A DNA stretch of 64,000 nt from Embleya scabrispora DSM 41855 (GTDB lineage Bacteria > Actinomycetota > Actinomycetes > Streptomycetales > Streptomycetaceae): NCBI RefSeq assembly GCF_000372745.1, contig NZ_KB889666.1, positions 88,990 to 152,989 on the forward strand, in the 5' to 3' direction. The position numbers and the translations under genes are program-made. The notes beneath the pieces were generated by a model that saw nothing but the letters and a program-made list of their open reading frames with translations, was not told the origin of the DNA and searched no databases. This document shows positions 61,552 through 64,000 of the stretch, one piece after another. How positions within the stretch are numbered: position 1 is the first letter of the stretch; each line of letters opens with the position of its first letter.

Positions 61552-61970
61552 AACGACCCCCGGCCCTCCCGCGCCGTCACGGTGTCGGCGGAACGCGTCT
61601 CGTCCAAAAGATCGGGAACGTTCTCACCCGAACGCGACCGCCCTCCCGCTCATCTCGGCCACCGCAGCGGCGTACCTGTCGGCGTTCCCCCTCATCCTGG
61701 ACGCTCTCGCGACGCTGGGCCGGCCACACCGGTTCCACGTTCGCAACGCTCCCCCGGACGGCAAGCGGCGGCTCGGCATGACACGTCCGTGAACGCGACA
61801 TCCCGGTTGAGGTCGGAGAAGGTCTCAAGGGCGGTGAACGTGGCGCCGAGTGCCCGGTGAATGTGCGCGGCCCCTTTCGCGCGGCATGATCCCGTCCTTC
61901 GACCCTCGAACCAGGCGAGCGAGCCGGCCCGGGCAGCGCGGGCACGCCGGATTCCCGGTCCGGAACGCGT
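61552..61970. other. Region without supported gene
   Basis: About 420 bases of overlapping frames without motifs or start signals. Confidence 0.4.
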
Positions 61971-62001
61971 GCAGGGCCCCGGCCGAAGGCCGGGGCCCTG
62001 C
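61971..62001. terminator. 14-bp perfect hairpin
   Basis: GCAGGGCCCCGGCC pairs perfectly with GGCCGGGGCCCTGC around GAA. It lies about 105 bases downstream of the minus-strand unknown gene at 62107-62616 and could be its terminator. Confidence 0.7.
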
Positions 62002-62106
62002 AACACCGTCGGGTACAGCCCGCACAGGACACGCAGGTGATTGTGTGGACCCGACGAGAGGGTGCCCACCCATCATGGCAACGAATCCGCAGGCGGTATG
62101 CGGGGT

Positions 62107-62616
62107 TCACCCGAAAGAGTGACCAGCCGCCCGGTCCGCCGCCCGGGTGAAGGCGGGTTCGATCGCGTTGCACGGTGTCCCGGCCGCCTGGATCCGCATG
62201 AGCCGGCCCAGAAGTCTGGTGAGTTCGACCGGTTCGCGCCGCCCTGGCCGGCTCCCGTGGATCTCGCGGATGACGTTGGCCTGGCCCGTACAGCCCCAGG
62301 CGCGGTGTGCGTAGTCGAGCGCGGCGAGCAGGACCGCGGCGGCGGTCGTCCACCCCGCCCGCAGGGCGAGCGAGGTCAGGGCCGTGCGGTCGACGTCGCG
62401 GCCGTCGAATTCCAGGCGCCCGCAGCCGCACGGGGCAAGGCGGCGCACGACGGCCTCGGTATCGATCCGGTCGTGGCCCTCGTGGTCGCTACGGTTGGTG
62501 AACGCGTACGCGATCGCGCGGTCGTACGCGGCGATCAGGTCGATGGCGGTGCGCGCGTCGTCGTCGGCGACGGGTTCGTGGGCCACGGCGGGGGCTTCCC
62601 TTCGGATCCGGGGCAC
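62107..62616 (-). CDS. Unknown helical protein
   Basis: A 169-residue protein whose body reads TAIDLIAAYDRAIAYAFTNR, VVRRLAPCGCGRLEFDGRDV and TALTSLALRAGWTTAAAVLL. The CGCG with a later CTGQ could bind a metal, but this is speculative. It is mostly helical by composition and lacks signal peptide or membrane segments. Start may be 62616 or slightly downstream. It could be a free-standing gene or a piece of a larger broken one, since upstream frames look decayed. Confidence 0.5.
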   Translation of the reverse strand: MPRIRREAPAVAHEPVADDDARTAIDLIAAYDRAIAYAFTNRSDHEGHDRIDTEAVVRRLAPCGCGRLEFDGRDVDRTALTSLALRAGWTTAAAVLLAALDYAHRAWGCTGQANVIREIHGSRPGRREPVELTRLLGRLMRIQAAGTPCNAIEPAFTRAADRAAGHSFG

Positions 62617-63226
62617 ACCCGCGGTGTGCGTCGCCTCCTACAACGAGCTCCTCGAGCGTCGGGACACCGCCCGCGCGGGTGCCCTGCGGGTCCGACACCG
62701 CGCTCCGGTGTTCGACCCGTCGCCCCGCGTCCATGTCGTCGTCGCGGTCCCGGTCGTCTTCGGGATCGGGCCAAGCCGAAGGGCCCGATGCCATGCCCGG
62801 ACCCCTCGCGCGGTGGCGGTCCATCGAGGAGCAGAGCAGCAGCCCAGGGCCACACGCGCAACCACTCTTGAGTCGTTGCGGAGTGATCGTGTGCTCGATG
62901 CGCCGGTTGATCTCTCCACAGATCCGGCGCAGCAGGGTGGCCTCGGATCCCGATGCCAGTTCCTCGGCGTACTTGGCCAGGTCGCTCCGCACCGGCCGGC
63001 GCCGGTTGCCGGGCACGGGCACGCCCAGGCGCTCGAGCGCCGCGGGTTCCCTCCGGCCGAGCCGGCTGCGCTCTCTTCGCCGACGGTTCCTGCCAACCGA
63101 CCGCCACAGCAAGCCCGTTGACCGGATCATCGACGACGAAAGTCTTATCTGGGCCAAGAGGCGGACACGCCCGGCGAGACTACCAACGGGCTACAGAGCA
63201 CATCCATTCCCGGCGAGCGGCGCGGG
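62617..63226. other. Upstream region with one protein-like minus-strand stretch
   Basis: About 600 bases. On the minus strand LERLGVPVPGNRRRPVRSDL followed by AKYAEELASGSEATLLRRIC and GEINRRIEHTITPQRL (about 63045-62880) looks like helical coding sequence, but flanking residues are Arg/Pro-rich shadow-like sequence and no start or family is recognisable. Treat as possible decayed gene. Confidence 0.35.
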
Positions 63227-63982
63227 TCAGGTGCGCTCCCATCCGCGTCGCGGGGCTCGTGCGGAGAGTTGGGGATCCCGGCTGCGGTAGACGATGTAGG
63301 GGCGGGTGAGGTAGCCGACGGGCGCGGTGAGCATGTGGACCAGGCGTGTGAACGGCCAGATACCGAAGAGCAGCAGGGCGCTGAGGGCGTGAAGTCGGAA
63401 CAGCGGAGGGGCGCCGCTCATCAGTGCCGGGTCGGGGTCGAAGGAGAACACGGAGCGGAACCATGGGGAGATGGTGGTGCGGTAGTCGTAGCCGCCGCCG
63501 ACGATGTTGGAGTCGACGGTGGCGGCCAGGCCCAGTGCCAGGGTGAGGGCGAGCACCGCGTACATGAGCTTGTCGTTGCGCGTGGTGGCGTGGAACACCG
63601 CCCCCACGGTGCGGCGTCGGTAGATCAGGATGGCGAGCCCGGCGAGGGTGGCGACGCCGGCGACGGTACCGAGGGTGACGGCGGCGAGGTGGTAGGTGTG
63701 CTCACTCACTCCGACGGTTTCGGTCCAGCTCTTGGGGATCACCAGGCCGCCGATGTGGCCCAGGACGACGAACAGGATGCCGAAGTGGAACAGCGGGCTG
63801 CCGATTCGCAGCAGCCGGTTCTCGTAGAGCTGGGAGGATCGGGTGGTCCAACCGAACTTGTCGTACCGGTAGCGCCAGGCGTGACCGGCGACGAAGGCGA
63901 CCAGGGCCAGGTAGGGCAGGACGACCCACAGGAGCGAGTCCAGGGCTCCGGTGTCCGCCGGCGTCGCGGCGTGCGGGTTCAT
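63227..63982 (-). CDS. narI: Respiratory nitrate reductase gamma subunit (NarI)
   Basis: A 251-residue cytochrome b subunit with five membrane segments (LLWVVLPYLALVAFVAGHAW and others). Family motifs are WRYRYDKFGWTTRSSQLYE and GSPLFHFGILFVVLGHIGG, with heme-ligand His in the latter, and late LFRLHALSALLLFGIWPFTRLVH with the second ligand pair. It oxidises menaquinol and passes electrons to NarHG. The ATG at 63982 overlaps the end of the upstream frame, as in narGHJI operons. It is the last gene of that operon. Confidence 0.95.
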   Translation of the reverse strand: MNPHAATPADTGALDSLLWVVLPYLALVAFVAGHAWRYRYDKFGWTTRSSQLYENRLLRIGSPLFHFGILFVVLGHIGGLVIPKSWTETVGVSEHTYHLAAVTLGTVAGVATLAGLAILIYRRRTVGAVFHATTRNDKLMYAVLALTLALGLAATVDSNIVGGGYDYRTTISPWFRSVFSFDPDPALMSGAPPLFRLHALSALLLFGIWPFTRLVHMLTAPVGYLTRPYIVYRSRDPQLSARAPRRGWERT

Positions 63983-64000
63983 CGGCGCTCTCCGGTCGGC
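63979..64000 (-). CDS. narJ: Last codons of narJ (partial)
   Basis: The final 22 bases on the minus strand read PTGERR followed by a TGA that overlaps the narI start (ATGA). In nar operons the chaperone gene narJ precedes narI with such an overlap. Only six residues are visible, so the call is by context. Confidence 0.4.

Noticed and set aside
61577..62431. Minus-strand 284-residue frame
   Set aside because: Overlaps a strong hairpin and another candidate gene, with shadow-like composition and no motif.

Overview
The window is very GC-rich, with tightly packed, translationally coupled genes (many ATGA or GTGA overlaps), frequent GTG starts, Tat/lipoprotein signal sequences, a FdxA-type ferredoxin, Ser/Thr kinase with beta-propeller partners, MacB-type efflux operons and actinobacterial-type nitrate reductase. 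This points to a filamentous actinomycete of the Streptomyces type. The density of broken genes and transposase remnants indicates an accessory part of the chromosome. There are no rRNA genes, no CRISPR array and no tRNA that I could recognise.

Left part (1-25.7 kb). After a partial secreted GH5-like cellulase and the debris of a beta-glucoside locus (GH1 and ABC permease fragments), positions 1390-17311 hold a catabolic island. It has a Rieske oxygenase, a coupled 44-residue membrane microprotein, an M20-fold protein that has lost its metal ligands, a LigB-type extradiol ring-cleavage dioxygenase, three alpha/beta hydrolases of C-C hydrolase type, a LarA-like nickel-pincer racemase, a P450, a two-subunit acyl-CoA ligase and a PaaK-type CoA ligase. 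After a stretch of gene debris come a ferredoxin, its reductase and the nickel-inserting factor LarC. The inferred logic is oxygenation, ring cleavage, hydrolysis, epimerisation or dehydration of a hydroxy acid, then CoA activation. No dedicated regulator or transporter is visible. Next (17579-25718) is a sugar regulon: a secreted alpha/alpha-toroid hydrolase divergent from a CUT1 ABC importer, a GH36-type alpha-galactosidase and a LacI regulator, with LacI-type palindromes in the shared intergenic region.

Middle part (25.7-45.5 kb). Remnants of IS21 and of a defence-type endonuclease precede a lipoprotein with no good start codon and an unknown protein. A GntR regulator precedes two transcription units: an ATP-binding regulator with an aminotransferase, and hyuA-hyuB-MFS-isochorismatase-like hydrolase (hydantoin or N-carbamoyl compound use). 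Both units carry paired AGATCT palindromes spaced exactly 21 bp, an apparent GntR operator architecture. Then follow an ArsR-type regulator, small secreted proteins, a broken hexapeptide-repeat protein and a tandem pair of paralogous unknown proteins.

Right part (45.7-64 kb). A four-gene MacB-type efflux operon (lipoprotein, adaptor, ATPase, permease) faces an OmpR-type response regulator and histidine kinase. An IS-damaged Ser/Thr kinase/beta-propeller locus follows, then a NarL-type two-component system divergent from an ABC-2 type exporter, several pseudogenes, and finally narI with the last codons of narJ at the window edge.
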